64,000 bases of DNA from an uncultured Bacteroidales bacterium (GCA_949297125.1 CASFRS010000026.1:1-64000); one strand, 5' to 3'; shown: positions 1 through 8,397, counted from the stretch's first letter. Translations and numbers: made by a program. The notes: generated from the letters alone by a model not told the origin.

Positions 1-421
1 GAAATTATGGGAAAAGATTAACAGAAAATGCAATCTGTAACTTCACATTCTGCAATTATGTCGGCGCACTTTTTTATACACACATACTTATTGTGCTGAT
101 ACTTAGATATATCCACTTCATGTGTTTCTCTTAACAGGAGACGCACAAACATATAATTTGTTTTAAGAACCTAATTTTTTCTACAGGAAACGCAGGACTG
201 CCCTTTTGCAACGAGTTCGGAGAGACAGGTCAAAAACGGGCGGGAAAACATTGTCCGGGACAGAATACTGGCATTTGCCCTTATGCCGCGGCTTCCGCTC
301 TCCTGTATTTGTCCGGAACCGACACGGTTGCTGTTAAAACCGCAGTACCTCGAACGCCGCGTTTCCTATTGTCGTTTCAAATCCGCACCGGCGTTTGGCG
401 GAACAACTTATCTATTCTATT
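1..421. other. AT-rich leader region with palindrome-like sites, no gene
   Basis: No convincing gene is visible before position 422. The first 21 bases read in frame to a stop and could be the tail of a gene cut by the window edge, but this cannot be supported. The region holds a degenerate copy (124-144) of the palindrome found at 38.0-38.2 kb, and a further right half-site at about 184-193. A clean TAnnTTTG promoter box for the downstream gene was not found. Confidence 0.4.
124..144. repeat. Degenerate copy of the GTTTCTCTTA palindrome
   Basis: The left arm GTTTCTCTTA (124-133) is identical to the arm of the perfect palindrome at 38210-38230. After a one-base centre (134), the right arm CAGGAGACGC (135-144) matches the expected complement at 6 of 10 positions. 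A similar right arm, CAGGAAACGC, recurs at 184-193. This could be a regulatory site upstream of the gene at 422 or a decayed repeat. Confidence 0.35.
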
Positions 422-922
422 ATGAAAAAATTTTATTTTATCGCTGCCGTATTTGCTGTAAGCGCAGCAATGATTTCGTGTTCTCCCGCAAGAAGGACAA
501 CCCAAAACTCGCCTATCGTGGAGATGAGCCCGGTAATCGCCCCCGTCCCCACAATGGCTACGCTGGAGGTAACAAAAGAGAGGGTATCGGCCGTAAAGGT
601 TTTCAACGGCAAGAGCGCACAGCGGTTCAACAAGATTATCAATTCAAACACCAACACGTACCTGCATGAACTTTTCTGCGATGTGGCTGAGGAAAACGGA
701 GCAGACCTGCTTTTGTCGGCCCGCTATAAAGTAGAGACAATAAAGGCCATATTGCCGAGAAAGAACAAAATAACCTTCCGCATATCGGGGTATCCCGCAA
801 AATATATCGATTTCCGCCCCATGACTGTTGCCGATACCGCATTAATCGACAAGTCTATCGAAAGCCGCATAATGGACAGTGCAATGGATAACGGCCATAT
901 ATCAGTACGTTTAAGAAAATAA
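422..922 (+). CDS. Small lipoprotein of unknown function
   Basis: This 166-residue protein starts at the ATG at 422, because MKKFYFIAAVFAVSAAMISC forms a lipoprotein signal sequence ending in a Cys at about residue 20; an ATG at 395 would only add a non-signal extension. The mature part is rich in basic and hydrophobic residues with no domain I recognise. It is followed after 2 nt by the beta-barrel gene at 925 and then by a leucine-rich-repeat gene, so the three are probably co-transcribed and all act in the envelope. Anchoring to a membrane is inferred from the lipobox (MISC, with Met in place of the usual Leu). Confidence 0.6.
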   Translation: MKKFYFIAAVFAVSAAMISCSPARRTTQNSPIVEMSPVIAPVPTMATLEVTKERVSAVKVFNGKSAQRFNKIINSNTNTYLHELFCDVAEENGADLLLSARYKVETIKAILPRKNKITFRISGYPAKYIDFRPMTVADTALIDKSIESRIMDSAMDNGHISVRLRK

Positions 923-924
923 AC

Positions 925-1503
925 ATGAAAAGGTTTATTTTGATTGTTGCGGGCGTTCTGACAATACTGCCGGGAATCTCGCAGGAATTTATCATAAAAG
1001 GCTCAAGATACAGCAAATACGGGATTGAAGAGATATCCATAAACACGTCCGCGAAAAAGGCATTCACTTTCAGTGCAGGGTTTGTAGCGGACAACAGCTA
1101 TACGTTCCAACCGGAAGGGTCAGGAGGACTCCCCCCGGGCGGAGGAGCAGGGTTTATCTTCGATATGAATTTCGCCCGCTATTTCGGACTGCAGACGCAA
1201 CTCATATTAGGCAAAAGGACTCTAAAAGAAATAAACGGATTCACGGCAGAACTGCCCATTATGCTTTCGGGGCGCATGCCTTTAGGCGACAAGAGCAGAG
1301 TGCAGTTTGATATGGGTTATGAATTTATGTCGGTGGACGGCCGGGGTTATCACGGGCTTGTTTTGGGTGTTGCATATACATACAAAAGCCTGTATGCAGG
1401 ATTGCACAGTTTCATACAACCACACGATAAAGTCTATGACCTCGGCATAAGTCTGGGCATGCTGTTTGAATGCAGGAAGAAGGGGAATGCCTCTGTCAGG
1501 TAG
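925..1503 (+). CDS. Probable outer-membrane beta-barrel protein
   Basis: This 192-residue protein starts with a signal peptide (MKRFILIVAGVLTILPGISQ). Short alternating hydrophobic strands with aromatic ends follow, for example FGLQTQLILG, AELPIMLSG, VQFDMGYEF and GLVLGVAYTY. This is the layout of a small eight-strand-like barrel of the Bacteroidetes OMP_b-brl type. It lies 2 nt downstream of a lipoprotein gene and 34 nt upstream of the leucine-rich-repeat gene. The last residues (CRKKGNASVR) do not end in the aromatic residue usual for a barrel, so the tail may be slightly frayed. Function is unknown. Confidence 0.55.
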   Translation: MKRFILIVAGVLTILPGISQEFIIKGSRYSKYGIEEISINTSAKKAFTFSAGFVADNSYTFQPEGSGGLPPGGGAGFIFDMNFARYFGLQTQLILGKRTLKEINGFTAELPIMLSGRMPLGDKSRVQFDMGYEFMSVDGRGYHGLVLGVAYTYKSLYAGLHSFIQPHDKVYDLGISLGMLFECRKKGNASVR

Positions 1504-1537
1504 TTCCCCGGCCTGCAAAATAAATACTTGAAAACAT

Positions 1538-2650
1538 ATGGTAAAACGGATATTTTTGTTGGCTGCCATAGGTGTAACGGTACAAGCCTTTTGCTGGAAA
1601 GCATCGGCGGCTTCGGTTACGGTAAGGAACATAACCTATACCGTTACGGACAACGGCTCGGCCCGGGCCGAAGCTGCGCTGACCTCGGCCGAAAATATAG
1701 AGATTCCCGGTTACGTGGAGATAAAGGGACGGCAGTATCCCGTTACAGAGATAGGGGAAAGCCTCTTTTCTTTCAGCACGAGCCTCGTAAGCATAAAACT
1801 GCCCGAAGGGATAAAGGTCATTCACAAATATGCATTTGCCGATTGCAAGATGCTGGCCTCGGTTTCGATGCCCGGGAGCGTAGAGATTATCGCCGCCGAG
1901 GCATTCCGGAACTGCAAAAGCCTTACGGAGATTACTATCCCTGCAAATACGGTACTGATAGGCGAAAAGGCCTTTCATAACTGTACAGCCCTGGCAACAG
2001 TCAATTTCAATGCCGAAGGGAGGGTTGTGGCCGGATCGCCCGGTCAGACGGCCTTCAGCAAATGCACGGCTTTGGGCAACGTGATTTTCAGCGGGAACAC
2101 CACCTGCATACCGGACAACGCCTTTAAAGGGTGCGGCGCAATAGCATCGGTAACAATCCCCGACAAGGTAACGTCGGTAGGGAAAGATGCTTTCGGCAAA
2201 TGTTCCGGCATCGAGTCGCTGACAATAGGCCGGTCGGTTGCAGAAATAGGGAGCGGCGCTTTTGCCGACTGCGTGAAGCTGAAATCGGTAATTCTTCCCG
2301 AAGGGGTAAAGGTTGTCCCGGCCAACGCCTTTAAAAACTGCCGGGCTCTTGAATCGGTGGAGTTTTCGGGAGCTACGGAGGTTATAGGCGAAGGGGCTTT
2401 TGCTAACTGTACGTCGCTGAAAGGGATAGTTCTTCCCAATACGGTAAGGAGTATCGGGGCACGGGCTTTCTCGGGATGCAGGGGGATACAGGGTATCACT
2501 ATACTCTCCCCGAGACCGGTTGCAATAGAGAAATCGTGTTTCAGTTCCGTAAACAAGGAGATTCCGGTAAAAGTTCCGCAAGGGAGCGAAAACCTGTATC
2601 GCGAAACTCCCGTCTGGTGCGATTTCAAGAACCTGAAAGGGAATGGCTGA
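1538..2650 (+). CDS. BspA-type leucine-rich repeat surface protein
   Basis: This 370-residue exported protein has a signal peptide (residues 1 to about 24) followed by about ten tandem repeats of roughly 23 residues. The pattern is I-G-x-x-A-F-x-x-C-x-x-L-x-x-I-x-L-P-x-x-V (LRR_5, as in BspA). Examples are IGEGAFANCTSLKGIVLPNT and VGKDAFGKCSGIESLTIG. Proteins of this family usually mediate adhesion or binding at the cell surface. No T9SS C-terminal signal or transmembrane anchor is visible at the end, so surface attachment is unclear. It is the third gene of the cluster that begins at 422, and a hairpin at 2699-2735 follows it. Confidence 0.8.
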   Translation: MVKRIFLLAAIGVTVQAFCWKASAASVTVRNITYTVTDNGSARAEAALTSAENIEIPGYVEIKGRQYPVTEIGESLFSFSTSLVSIKLPEGIKVIHKYAFADCKMLASVSMPGSVEIIAAEAFRNCKSLTEITIPANTVLIGEKAFHNCTALATVNFNAEGRVVAGSPGQTAFSKCTALGNVIFSGNTTCIPDNAFKGCGAIASVTIPDKVTSVGKDAFGKCSGIESLTIGRSVAEIGSGAFADCVKLKSVILPEGVKVVPANAFKNCRALESVEFSGATEVIGEGAFANCTSLKGIVLPNTVRSIGARAFSGCRGIQGITILSPRPVAIEKSCFSSVNKEIPVKVPQGSENLYRETPVWCDFKNLKGNG

Positions 2651-2698
2651 GCCTGGCAACAGAGTGTTTCCAGGCAAGGAGAAAACACAATAAACAAC

Positions 2699-2735
2699 GG
2701 GGAGGGGTGCAGGATACGGACCTGCACCCCTCCCC
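2699..2735. terminator. Hairpin between convergent genes
   Basis: A perfect 15-bp stem (2699-2713 with 2721-2735, GGGGAGGGGTGCAGG and its complement) encloses a 7-nt loop. It sits between the stop of the leucine-rich-repeat gene and the stop of the minus-strand gene at 2763. The following T tract is weak, so it may act mainly as a shared 3' end stem. Confidence 0.65.
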
Positions 2736-2762
2736 GCTTATTACTGCGGCATCATATACCTG

Positions 2763-3287
2763 TCAGAACTTGTAGCAGCCGCCTACCGACCATACGAAAC
2801 GCGAGCCGCCCCGGCTTACGCACTGCCCTTTAACTTCGGTATAAACGCCCCAGGCATCGTTTATATCGTACTGGAAGCCCCCACCGATATTCATACCCAC
2901 ACAGGTAGTGTTTACCGAGTGGGCTTTCATGCCTAAAAGGCTGTAAAGCGTTTGCACCGATTTGGGGGCGGTAGCATGATACCCTACAATCGTGAAACCG
3001 AGCAACGGGTATACGCGGAATCCCTGACCGAAAAAGAACTGGTAGTGGGCATCGATGTTGATATCCCATACGCTGGTATTCTTTACCTTGAAGTCATAAT
3101 CGACCGATGCCGCAAGACGCCACGGGTCGGTTATGCTGTACGAAAACTTCGCTCCCAATCCTGGATTTGCCAGCCCTTTTCCTGCACCTACCTGGAACTG
3201 TACTCCGGCAGTCATCTCTCCCTTCTGTGCATACCCGGCCCCGATAGCCATAACGCATACTACAATAACAGCTAATACCTTTTTCAT
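2763..3287 (-). CDS. Small outer-membrane beta-barrel protein
   Basis: This 174-residue protein opens with a clean signal peptide (MKKVLAVIVVCVMAIGAGYA-Q). Amphipathic strands follow, such as LGAKFSYSI, LAASVDYDF, FRVYPLLGFTIVG and WGVYTEVKG. It ends in an aromatic residue (GGCYKF), as expected for a barrel folded by the Bam machinery. The Gly-rich start GVQFQVGAGKGLANPGLG is typical of opacity/PorT-like families. It is transcribed alone from a promoter at 3436-3467. The cargo or role is unknown. Confidence 0.6.
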   Translation of the reverse strand: MKKVLAVIVVCVMAIGAGYAQKGEMTAGVQFQVGAGKGLANPGLGAKFSYSITDPWRLAASVDYDFKVKNTSVWDINIDAHYQFFFGQGFRVYPLLGFTIVGYHATAPKSVQTLYSLLGMKAHSVNTTCVGMNIGGGFQYDINDAWGVYTEVKGQCVSRGGSRFVWSVGGCYKF

Positions 3288-3435
3288 AACCTACAGGTTT
3301 TGTCCTGTGCGGAACTTACACAGGATTAAAAAAACGAACCGGATAAAAGTTCCATGGAAAATTTCCGTCCCGGACATCGCTTTTGAAGCGACTGCGGCGG
3401 AAGTTCTCTCTCCGGTTTCTACTATATACTTCATG

Positions 3436-3467
3436 CAAAGTAAGGCTATTTTTTCAATAAGGACAAA
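3436..3467 (-). promoter_or_regulatory. Promoter of the beta-barrel gene ending at 2763
   Basis: On the minus strand a TTTG (-33) at 3464-3467 is followed after exactly 20 nt by TTACTTTG (3436-3443), one base away from the Bacteroidetes -7 box TAnnTTTG. It implies a leader of about 140 nt before the ATG at 3287. Confidence 0.55.
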
Positions 3468-3579
3468 TAAAAATTGTACCAAAACAAAGCTTGTAAGGAA
3501 ATTATTTTACATGCCCGTTCGGAAATTATAGTTTTTACATCTATCTTTATCGGCATAAACCGATAAACAAAAGTGTATT

Positions 3580-4119
3580 ATGAAAGAGTTGAAAGGAACA
3601 AAAACCGAAAAGAATCTGATGACGGCATTTGCCGGCGAATCGCAGGCGCATACCAAATATCAGTATTACGCATCGAAAGCGAAGAAAGACGGCTATGTAC
3701 AGATAGCCGAACTGTTTGAAGCAACGGCGCACAACGAAAAGGAACATGCGAAAATATGGTTCAAGCTTCTGCACGACGGCATGCCCGACACGCTGACGAA
3801 CCTTGCCGATGCCGCATCGGGCGAGAACTACGAGTGGACCGACATGTATGCCACGTTTGCAAAAGAGGCCGAAGAGGAAGGTTTCGCGCACATAGCATAC
3901 CTCTTTTCGGAAGTGGCCAAAATTGAAAAGGAACACGAAGAGCGTTACCGCAAACTGATAGACAACATAGAGAAAAAGATTGTCTTCTCGCGCGACGGCG
4001 ATGCGATATGGGAATGCGGGAACTGCGGACATATTGTAATAGGCAAGGACGCCCCGGAGGTTTGCCCCGTATGCGAACACCCGAAGAGCTACTTCCGCCT
4101 GCGTGCCACAAACTATTGA
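3580..4119 (+). CDS. rbr: Rubrerythrin
   Basis: This 179-residue non-heme diiron peroxidase reduces hydrogen peroxide with electrons from rubredoxin or a ferredoxin in the cytoplasm. The four-helix diiron domain fills residues 1 to about 135, with carboxylate ligands in the expected places (E20, E53 within NEKEH, E97 region, E117-EHE). A C-terminal rubredoxin-like domain carries the four iron-binding cysteines (C146-x2-C149 and C162-x2-C165). It is transcribed alone and ends in a strong hairpin shared with rng. A TATCTTTA box at 3543-3550 resembles a -7 element. It fits oxidative-stress defence of an anaerobe. Confidence 0.93.
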   Translation: MKELKGTKTEKNLMTAFAGESQAHTKYQYYASKAKKDGYVQIAELFEATAHNEKEHAKIWFKLLHDGMPDTLTNLADAASGENYEWTDMYATFAKEAEEEGFAHIAYLFSEVAKIEKEHEERYRKLIDNIEKKIVFSRDGDAIWECGNCGHIVIGKDAPEVCPVCEHPKSYFRLRATNY

Positions 4120-4151
4120 TTTGCCGTAAGAGGAGATAACTCCGCATATTG

Positions 4152-4211
4152 AAAGCCGGCCCCTGCCTGTTTGTGATTTTATACTGTTCACAACGGCAGG
4201 GGCCGGTCTTT
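4152..4211. terminator. Bidirectional terminator between rubrerythrin and rng
   Basis: A long GC-rich stem (4152-4167 with 4195-4211, AAAGCCGGCCCCTGCC against its complement with one bulge) continues inward through TTGTGA/TCACAA pairing. It is flanked by A and T tracts on the two sides. It lies between the two converging genes and can end both transcripts. Confidence 0.8.
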
Positions 4212-4274
4212 TCCAAAGTGCGGGAAATATCCGCTTTTGTGGGGAAGACGGCGGACGGATACCGCCGCCCGGGG

Positions 4275-5852
4275 TCATTTAACCTCTATCTCCTCCTTGA
4301 GGTCAATCTCATTCCGCTTGTCGTCGAATATCCTGTACTCCAACAGGGCAAGCGACTGGTTGGGAACAAGCTTGAACCCGAGCGAATATTTCATTTTCCA
4401 TTTCCATTTCAATGACGGCGATCCGCTGTTTATAAACGCAGCCACATACGGGTGTACGTGCAGGGAGAATTTCTTTACGCGGAATTTCCTGACAAGGTAC
4501 GCTATCTTGTCCTCCAGCTTGTCGGTAAACAGTATCGAGGGGCTTATCTTCCCTTTTCCGTAACATACGGGACAATCTTCGGCAACTGCAATATCGAGTA
4601 CCGGCCTTACCCTGTGGCGGGTTATCTGCATCAGCCCGAACTTGCTTAACGGCAATATGTTGTGGCGGGCCCTGTCTTCGGCCATTGCCTCGCGCATGAA
4701 ATCGTACAGCTTCTGACGGTTGTCGGCATTGTCCATGTCGATAAAGTCGATAACGATTATTCCTCCCATATCCCTCAACCGGAGCTGGCGCGCTATCTCC
4801 TTGGCGGCCGCAAGGTTCACCTCTATGGCGTTCTCCTCCTGCCCCGTACCGTTCTTGGAACGGTTGCCGCTGTTCACGTCTATGACGTGCATGGCCTCGG
4901 TATGCTCTATTATAAGGTACGCCCCGTTCTTGAACGATACGGTCTTGCCGAACGACGACTTGATCTGCTTGGTTATGGCAAAGTGGTCGAATATGGGCAG
5001 GTCTCCCTCGTAGAGTTTTACAATGTCCTTCTTTTCCGGCGCGATAAGGCTTACGTAATTTACTATCTCAAGATAGGTCTCCTTGTCGTTTACGTAGATA
5101 TTCTCGAACGACGGGCTGAAAATGTCCCTTATAACCCCTACCGTTCGGGAGGTCTCCGCCGCTATGAGCGATGGGGTCTTGGCCCGCTGCAGCTTCTGCA
5201 TCGCCTCTTCCCAGCATTTTACAAGGGTTTTGAGTTCATTGTCGAGCTCGGCAACTTTCTTGTTCTCGGCAACGGTGCGTACTATTACGCCGAACCCTTT
5301 GGGCTTTATGCTTTGGATAAGCTGCTTGAGCCTTGTCCTTTCGGCCTGCGACTTTATTTTCTGCGACAGCGACACTTTGTCGCTGAACGGGACGAGCACA
5401 AGGAACCGTCCGGCCAGAGTTATTTCGGCCGTAAGCCTGGGCCCTTTTGTGGATATAGGCTCCTTGGTTATCTGTACCAGTATCTCGTCGCCCTGCTTTA
5501 TCGTTTCATCTATGGTGCCTTCCTTGGGAATGTCAGGCAACAGTTTGAACTTGGAAACCGATACGGGGGCTTTTTTCCTGTCGGAGATTATCTGCTTTAT
5601 GTACTTCTGGGTGCTGTTGAACTGCTGCCCCAAATCGAGATAGTGCAGAAAGGCCTCCTTGCTGTACCCTACGTCTATAAACGCGGCATTCAGTCCCGGC
5701 ATAATCTTCTTCACCCGCCCCAAATAGATATCGCCCACGGAAAACGATACTCCGCGCGACTCCTTCTGCAACTCTACAAGACGCTTGTCGTCGAGCAGGG
5801 CTATGGATATCTCTTTGGGTTGAACATCAACAATTAATTCGGTTGTAGCCAC
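4275..5852 (-). CDS. rng: Ribonuclease E/G family endoribonuclease
   Basis: This 525-residue RNase G-type enzyme cuts single-stranded RNA in rRNA maturation and mRNA decay. The N-terminal S1 domain covers about residues 35-125 (VGDIYLGRVKKIMPGLNAAF). The metal-binding aspartates of the catalytic domain lie in VIDVNSGNRSK and IVIDFIDMDN, and the Zn-link cysteines are in CPVCYGKGK. It lacks the long C-terminal degradosome scaffold of E. coli RNase E, which fits RNase G. The start is a GTG at 5852, which begins the conserved ATTELIVDVQ. It is the last gene of the HU / 29-residue protein / rng cluster, and two inverted repeats lie in the gap upstream. Confidence 0.92.
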   Translation of the reverse strand: MATTELIVDVQPKEISIALLDDKRLVELQKESRGVSFSVGDIYLGRVKKIMPGLNAAFIDVGYSKEAFLHYLDLGQQFNSTQKYIKQIISDRKKAPVSVSKFKLLPDIPKEGTIDETIKQGDEILVQITKEPISTKGPRLTAEITLAGRFLVLVPFSDKVSLSQKIKSQAERTRLKQLIQSIKPKGFGVIVRTVAENKKVAELDNELKTLVKCWEEAMQKLQRAKTPSLIAAETSRTVGVIRDIFSPSFENIYVNDKETYLEIVNYVSLIAPEKKDIVKLYEGDLPIFDHFAITKQIKSSFGKTVSFKNGAYLIIEHTEAMHVIDVNSGNRSKNGTGQEENAIEVNLAAAKEIARQLRLRDMGGIIVIDFIDMDNADNRQKLYDFMREAMAEDRARHNILPLSKFGLMQITRHRVRPVLDIAVAEDCPVCYGKGKISPSILFTDKLEDKIAYLVRKFRVKKFSLHVHPYVAAFINSGSPSLKWKWKMKYSLGFKLVPNQSLALLEYRIFDDKRNEIDLKEEIEVK

Positions 5853-5881
5853 GTTATGATTTTTGGTAGTTAATACACTTG

Positions 5882-5915
5882 TTCGGCCGATTATGTTGCA
5901 GTATAAACGGCCGAA
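5882..5915 (-). promoter_or_regulatory. Inverted repeat in the rng 5' leader
   Basis: TTCGGCCG (5882-5889) and its complement CGGCCGAA (5908-5915) can form an 8-bp stem with an 18-nt loop, 30-63 nt before the rng start. RNase E mRNAs of other bacteria are autoregulated through 5' UTR hairpins, so a similar role is possible but not shown. Confidence 0.35.
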
Positions 5916-5920
5916 ATAAA

Positions 5921-5967
5921 AAAATCAAAGAACTTCTTATTTGAATAATAAGATTGTTCTTTGATTT
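5921..5967. terminator. Long AT-rich hairpin between the 29-residue gene and rng
   Basis: AAAATCAAAGAAC (5921-5933) pairs perfectly with 5955-5967. An inner TCTTATT/AATAAGA stem follows, separated by a small internal loop. T tracts occur on both sides. In the minus direction it follows the small basic protein gene and precedes rng, so it is either a terminator or a partial attenuator that lowers rng expression from the upstream promoter. Confidence 0.6.
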
Positions 5968-6064
5968 TGTTTCCGATTTTCAGAGAAGAGCGGTTCGGAA
6001 ACCGCGCTAAGAAAACTCTAAAACTAATCTGCCTGAGGCATATTATAAGAGCAATCCCGGTTTT

Positions 6065-6154
6065 TTACTTCTTCTTGTGTCTGTTTTTACGCAATCTTTT
6101 TTTGCGCTTGTGAGTGGCCATCTTGTGGCCTTTTCTTTTCTTACCGCTTGGCAT
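6065..6154 (-). CDS. 29-residue basic protein, AURKAIP1/COX24-domain type
   Basis: A 29-codon gene runs from ATG (6154 downward) to TAA at 6065. The product begins MPSGKKRKGHKMATHKRKKR and ends in RHKKK; more than half its residues are Lys, Arg or His. From memory this matches the tiny Bacteroidetes proteins annotated as AURKAIP1/COX24 domain-containing, which lie beside HU and RNase G and resemble small ribosome-associated proteins. It lies 25 nt after the HU stop on the same strand, so it is co-transcribed. Its role, probably RNA or ribosome binding, is inferred from charge and relatives only. Confidence 0.85.
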   Translation of the reverse strand: MPSGKKRKGHKMATHKRKKRLRKNRHKKK

Positions 6155-6179
6155 CTTGTGTTATATTTTAATTAATGAT

Positions 6180-6452
6180 TTATTTAACCTTGTTCACGAA
6201 CGATTGGGACGGCTTGAATGCCGGTATGTTGTGTTCCGGTATTATTATAGTGGTATTTTTCGATATATTGCGTGCAGTCTTTTTTGCCCTTTTCTTTATA
6301 ATGAAGCTTCCGAACCCTCTCAAATAAACATTCTCCCCATTTTCCAGCGAGTTTTTAACCGATGACATAAACCTCTCAACAGTAGTCAACACAATTGCCT
6401 TTTCTATACCGGTGCTCTTTGCGATTTCCGATACAATCTCTGCTTTTGTCAT
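6180..6452 (-). CDS. HU/IHF-family DNA-binding protein
   Basis: This 90-residue nucleoid protein bends DNA as a dimer. The N-terminal helices (MTKAEIVSEIAKSTGIEKAI) and the signature around the beta-arm (GENVYLRGFGSFIIKKRAKK, then NPxT-like NISKNTTIIIPEHNIPAFKPS) are intact, and the length is the family norm. It is the first gene of the cluster with the 29-residue basic protein and rng, driven by a strong promoter at 6518-6549. It is a member of the HU/IHF superfamily; which subtype cannot be told from the sequence alone. Confidence 0.93.
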   Translation of the reverse strand: MTKAEIVSEIAKSTGIEKAIVLTTVERFMSSVKNSLENGENVYLRGFGSFIIKKRAKKTARNISKNTTIIIPEHNIPAFKPSQSFVNKVK

Positions 6453-6517
6453 TTCTGTAAAAATTTTATTGGTAATAAAATAAATAATATAATTTCAATT
6501 TCACTCTAAAGCGTCCG

Positions 6518-6549
6518 CAAATATACCCCTTTTTATCATTTTGTCCAAA
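6518..6549 (-). promoter_or_regulatory. Promoter of the HU / small protein / rng cluster
   Basis: On the minus strand TTTG (6546-6549) is followed after 20 nt by a perfect TATATTTG box (6518-6525). This is an exact Bacteroidetes-type promoter, placed about 60 nt before the HU start. Confidence 0.75.
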
Positions 6550-6683
6550 TTAAACCTTAATAATAAACAAGTGTACAGCAAAAAATATCCGAAAGTATTC
6601 TGTCGGAATTTGTTTGCCTGACAGGCTTCTGCCAATGGGAACGGTACGGGGACACCCGCGTATGAGAGGGGAGACGGCAGCAC

Positions 6684-7349
6684 CTATTCACAGACAAACC
6701 GCTTGCCGTTCCACACGTATAGTCGGGGCGCGGCGGTTATGTGCTGCGTTACGGACGCCTTTATCTCGTCGGGCAGATAATCGGCGGACAACTCGGCGGC
6801 AATCGCTCCGTCGGGGGTAAAACCCAACCGGAAAAAGGCGAAGGGAATAGCCTCAAGCGCCTGCCGCGCAGACTTGTCTTTGGGGTTTACGGCAAAATCG
6901 CATACCCGGGGAGAGGTAAAGAATGCATCGTCCTCCAGAGGATTCCAGTCAGAATCGAAGAATCTGACGGAACTGTCGGGCGACGGCACGGAAACGGTTG
7001 CTATAACGGCATACAGCGTATCGCCTTTTGCCGTCTGGTATCTCCTTGCCGACAGCGTGGATTTGTCCGATGAAAGGCTTACAAAAAAAGAGGTGTCGGT
7101 TATTTCATCTATGGACGACTGCCCCATCAGCAGGTTCGTAACCCCTTTCTTGCTCCCTACGGCATAAAAATCCACCATATCTCTCCGCATGGATGCGTCG
7201 ATATACGGGGTAAGCGACCCGGGCATTGCAATAAAGGAGTGCGCCATTGCACTCTGCCCCGAGGTCAGTGTAGGCCACGGGCCGACACCCCCGTCCGCCA
7301 TTGACGTCAAAGCAAAGCAGAGAAAAAATACAGACAGGAACTTTCTCAT
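6684..7349 (-). CDS. DUF3256 family exported protein
   Basis: This 221-residue protein resembles the DUF3256 family of Bacteroidales. The start at 7349 is chosen because MRKFLSVFFLCFALTSMADG is a signal peptide; an in-frame ATG at 7553 would overlap the divergent transporter gene and adds no signal. Family features include a Met-rich N-terminal part (DASMRRDMVDFYAVG), a polar core, and the C-terminal tail PRLYVWNGKRFVCE. The function of the family is unknown. It is exported to the periplasm or beyond and transcribed alone, divergently from the DMT transporter. Confidence 0.7.
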   Translation of the reverse strand: MRKFLSVFFLCFALTSMADGGVGPWPTLTSGQSAMAHSFIAMPGSLTPYIDASMRRDMVDFYAVGSKKGVTNLLMGQSSIDEITDTSFFVSLSSDKSTLSARRYQTAKGDTLYAVIATVSVPSPDSSVRFFDSDWNPLEDDAFFTSPRVCDFAVNPKDKSARQALEAIPFAFFRLGFTPDGAIAAELSADYLPDEIKASVTQHITAAPRLYVWNGKRFVCE

Positions 7350-7494
7350 TGCCCGTGCGGAAAAATATTTGCCGGAATCCATAAACAGCGCGAATATAAG
7401 CAAATCCGTCCGATATGTATGCAAACAGATAATAAATATTATTGCCGTTATTTGTAAAATATCTAATTTCGCGCACCGAAAAACGGACGGTACC

Positions 7495-8397
7495 ATGTGG
7501 TTGATATTCGCCTTTATCTCCGCAGCCATGCTCGGAGTGTACGATGTTTTCAAAAAGCAGGCGTTGAAGGATAATGCCGTAATTCCGGTGCTTTTCCTTA
7601 ATACGCTCTTCTGCAGCCTGCTGTTTCTGCCGCTGATTGCGGCATCGCGGATTGCGCCGGACGAAATGTCAGGGACGCTGTTCTATGTTCCGCAGGTGGG
7701 GTTTGACCAGCACCTGTACATAATGCTGAAAGCCGTAATTGTGCTGACCTCGTGGATATTCGCATACTTCGCCCTGAAACACCTGCCCATTACCATAGTC
7801 GGCCCGATTAAGGCCACGCAACCGGTATTGACGTTGCTCGGCGCAATGGCCGTGTTCGGCGAACGGCTGAACGCCTATCAGTGGACCGGCGTCGCCTTTG
7901 CCGTAATATCGTTCTTCATGATGTCATGGAGCGGGAAAAGCGAAGGTATCAATTTCCGGCACAACAAATGGATTTTCTTCATGGTACTGGCAACAGTAGC
8001 CGGAGCGGCAAGCGGGCTGTACGACAAATACCTGCTCAGCCACGGGTTCGACCGGATGACCGTACAGGTATGGTACACCTACTATCAGGCCGCCATGATG
8101 GGACTGGTGCTGGTATTCCTATGGTATCCCGCACGCAAAAAGACGACACCGTTCCGGTTTACCCCGTCGATATTCCTGGTATCGCTCTTTCTCGTGGTGG
8201 CAGACTTCATCTATTTTTATGCACTGTCGTATCCCGAGTCGATGATTTCCATTGTTTCCATGAGCCGCCGCAGCGGGGTGATAGTCTCCTTTATAGGAGG
8301 CGCACTATTCTTCAAGGAAAAGAATCTGAAGAAAAAAAGCGTCGACCTGCTGCTGGTACTGACAGGAATGTATTTCCTGTATCTCGGCAGCCGTTAA
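7495..8397 (+). CDS. EamA/DMT-family transporter
   Basis: This 300-residue inner-membrane protein has about ten hydrophobic helices arranged as two EamA repeats. The first runs from about residue 2 (MWLIFAFISAAMLGVYDVFK) to ITIVGPIKATQPVLTLLGAM, the second from WIFFMVLATVAGAASGLYDKY to the C-terminus. The pattern P-I-x-x-x-x-P near the end of each repeat is typical. The ATG at 7495 is the only start that gives a complete first helix. Drug/metabolite transporters export metabolites or amino acids; the substrate here cannot be deduced. Confidence 0.85.
   Translation: MWLIFAFISAAMLGVYDVFKKQALKDNAVIPVLFLNTLFCSLLFLPLIAASRIAPDEMSGTLFYVPQVGFDQHLYIMLKAVIVLTSWIFAYFALKHLPITIVGPIKATQPVLTLLGAMAVFGERLNAYQWTGVAFAVISFFMMSWSGKSEGINFRHNKWIFFMVLATVAGAASGLYDKYLLSHGFDRMTVQVWYTYYQAAMMGLVLVFLWYPARKKTTPFRFTPSIFLVSLFLVVADFIYFYALSYPESMISIVSMSRRSGVIVSFIGGALFFKEKNLKKKSVDLLLVLTGMYFLYLGSR

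Noticed and set aside
3291..3482. Minus-strand open frame of 63 codons upstream of the beta-barrel gene
   Set aside because: It covers the promoter and leader of the downstream gene; no ribosome site or homologous motif.
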